Below are positions 5,189 through 5,522 of a stretch of DNA of 5,522 nt, in pieces. Source of the DNA: a bacterium (lineage in GTDB: Bacteria; Pseudomonadota; Gammaproteobacteria; Burkholderiales; Thiobacteraceae). Numbering within the stretch: position 1 is the first letter of the stretch; the number at the start of each line of letters is the position of its first letter. The stretch covers positions 1-5,522 of the forward strand of contig DAIAMA010000103.1 in assembly GCA_027438535.1 (NCBI GenBank). Direction: 5' to 3'. The notes beneath the pieces were generated by a model. The model was not told the origin of the DNA. It searched no databases and saw only the letters and a list, made by a program, of their open reading frames with translations. Position numbers and translations under genes: made by a program.

Positions 5189-5522
5189 ATGTTCGAAAAA
5201 ATTCTCATCACCAATCGCGGCGAAATCGCCCTCCGCGTCCAGCGCGCCTGCCGCGAGATGGGCATCAAGACCGTCGTCGTGCACTCGGAAGCCGATGCTG
5301 ATGCCAAATATGTAAAGCTGGCAGACGAGTCGGTTTGCATCGGCCCGGCCCCTTCCAGCTTGAGTTATCTGAACATACCGGCCATCATCAGCGCAGCGGA
5401 AGTCACCGATGCCCAGGCAATTCATCCTGGTTATGGATTTCTCTCCGAAAACGCCGATTTTTCCGAACGCGTGGAAAAATGCGGCTTCGTATTCATCGGC
5501 CCACGCGCCGAAACGATAAGAC
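5189..5522 (+). CDS. accC: Biotin carboxylase subunit of acetyl-CoA carboxylase, 5' part only
   Basis: Starting at ATG 5189, 111 codons are open to the right edge of the window (the E. coli protein has about 449 residues), so roughly a quarter is seen. The visible part is the N-terminal biotin-carboxylase domain: [18 protein letters not shown] (4-21), [10 protein letters not shown] (27-36), [19 protein letters not shown] (44-62), IPAIISAAE (63-71), [15 protein letters not shown] (77-91) and [10 protein letters not shown] (102-111). This follows E. coli AccC closely. AccC uses ATP and bicarbonate to carboxylate the biotin on AccB; the ATP-grasp catalytic core lies beyond the window. AAGG (5180-5183) five bases before the ATG serves as ribosome binding site. 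The close coupling with accB is the usual bacterial arrangement. Confidence 0.97.
   Translation, partial: MFEKILITNRGEIALRVQRACREMGIKTVVVHSEADADAKYVKLADESVCIGPAPSSLSYLNIPAIISAAEVTDAQAIHPGYGFLSENADFSERVEKCGFVFIGPRAETIR

Noticed and set aside
4723..5340. Open frame of 205 codons antisense to accB and accC
   Set aside because: It is opposite two unmistakable conserved genes and spans their junction; its sequence looks like a frame shadow.

Overview
The window looks like a stretch of betaproteobacterial chromosome of moderately high GC. The evidence is the gene order cutA, dsbD, tlpA-like, aroQ, accB, accC on one strand, which I recall as common in Betaproteobacteria, together with protein sequences that are proteobacterial throughout. 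I cannot name the genus. No mobile element, CRISPR array, tRNA or rRNA is visible, and no gene looks recently acquired.

Layout. Bases 1-225 (minus strand) hold the first 75 codons of a small exported protein resembling the Spy/CpxP (LTXXQ) periplasmic chaperones. It runs off the left edge. Bases 226-432 are a non-coding gap with a perfect hairpin just before that gene's ribosome binding site. Bases 433-816 (minus strand) encode the membrane protein FxsA. A 74-base divergent gap containing a short palindrome separates it from the plus-strand genes. Those are cutA (891-1208), a long dsbD (1261-3582), a TlpA-like thioredoxin whose ATG overlaps the dsbD stop (3582-4100), aroQ (4195-4698), accB (4717-5175) and the start of accC (5189 to the right edge).

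How the genes fit together. The left half is an envelope-stress and metal/redox neighbourhood: a possible chaperone, FxsA, the CutA divalent-cation tolerance protein, and DsbD with a tethered thioredoxin partner. DsbD takes electrons from cytoplasmic thioredoxin across the inner membrane. The TlpA-like protein is a plausible periplasmic recipient. fxsA, cutA and dsbD (dipZ/cutA2) also lie close together in E. coli. The right half is core metabolism: AroQ (shikimate pathway) followed by the biotin carrier and biotin carboxylase of acetyl-CoA carboxylase, tightly spaced and probably co-transcribed.

The most notable feature is the architecture of DsbD. It carries two tandem N-terminal alpha domains, each with its own cysteine pair, where the E. 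coli protein has one, giving 773 residues instead of about 565. The second most notable is the 94-base gap before aroQ, with a perfect 16-bp palindrome and a near-repeat of 14 bases, followed by a Lys/Ala-rich N-terminal extension of AroQ whose coding DNA contains two perfect hairpins. Most of the remaining sequence is ordinary conserved chromosome.
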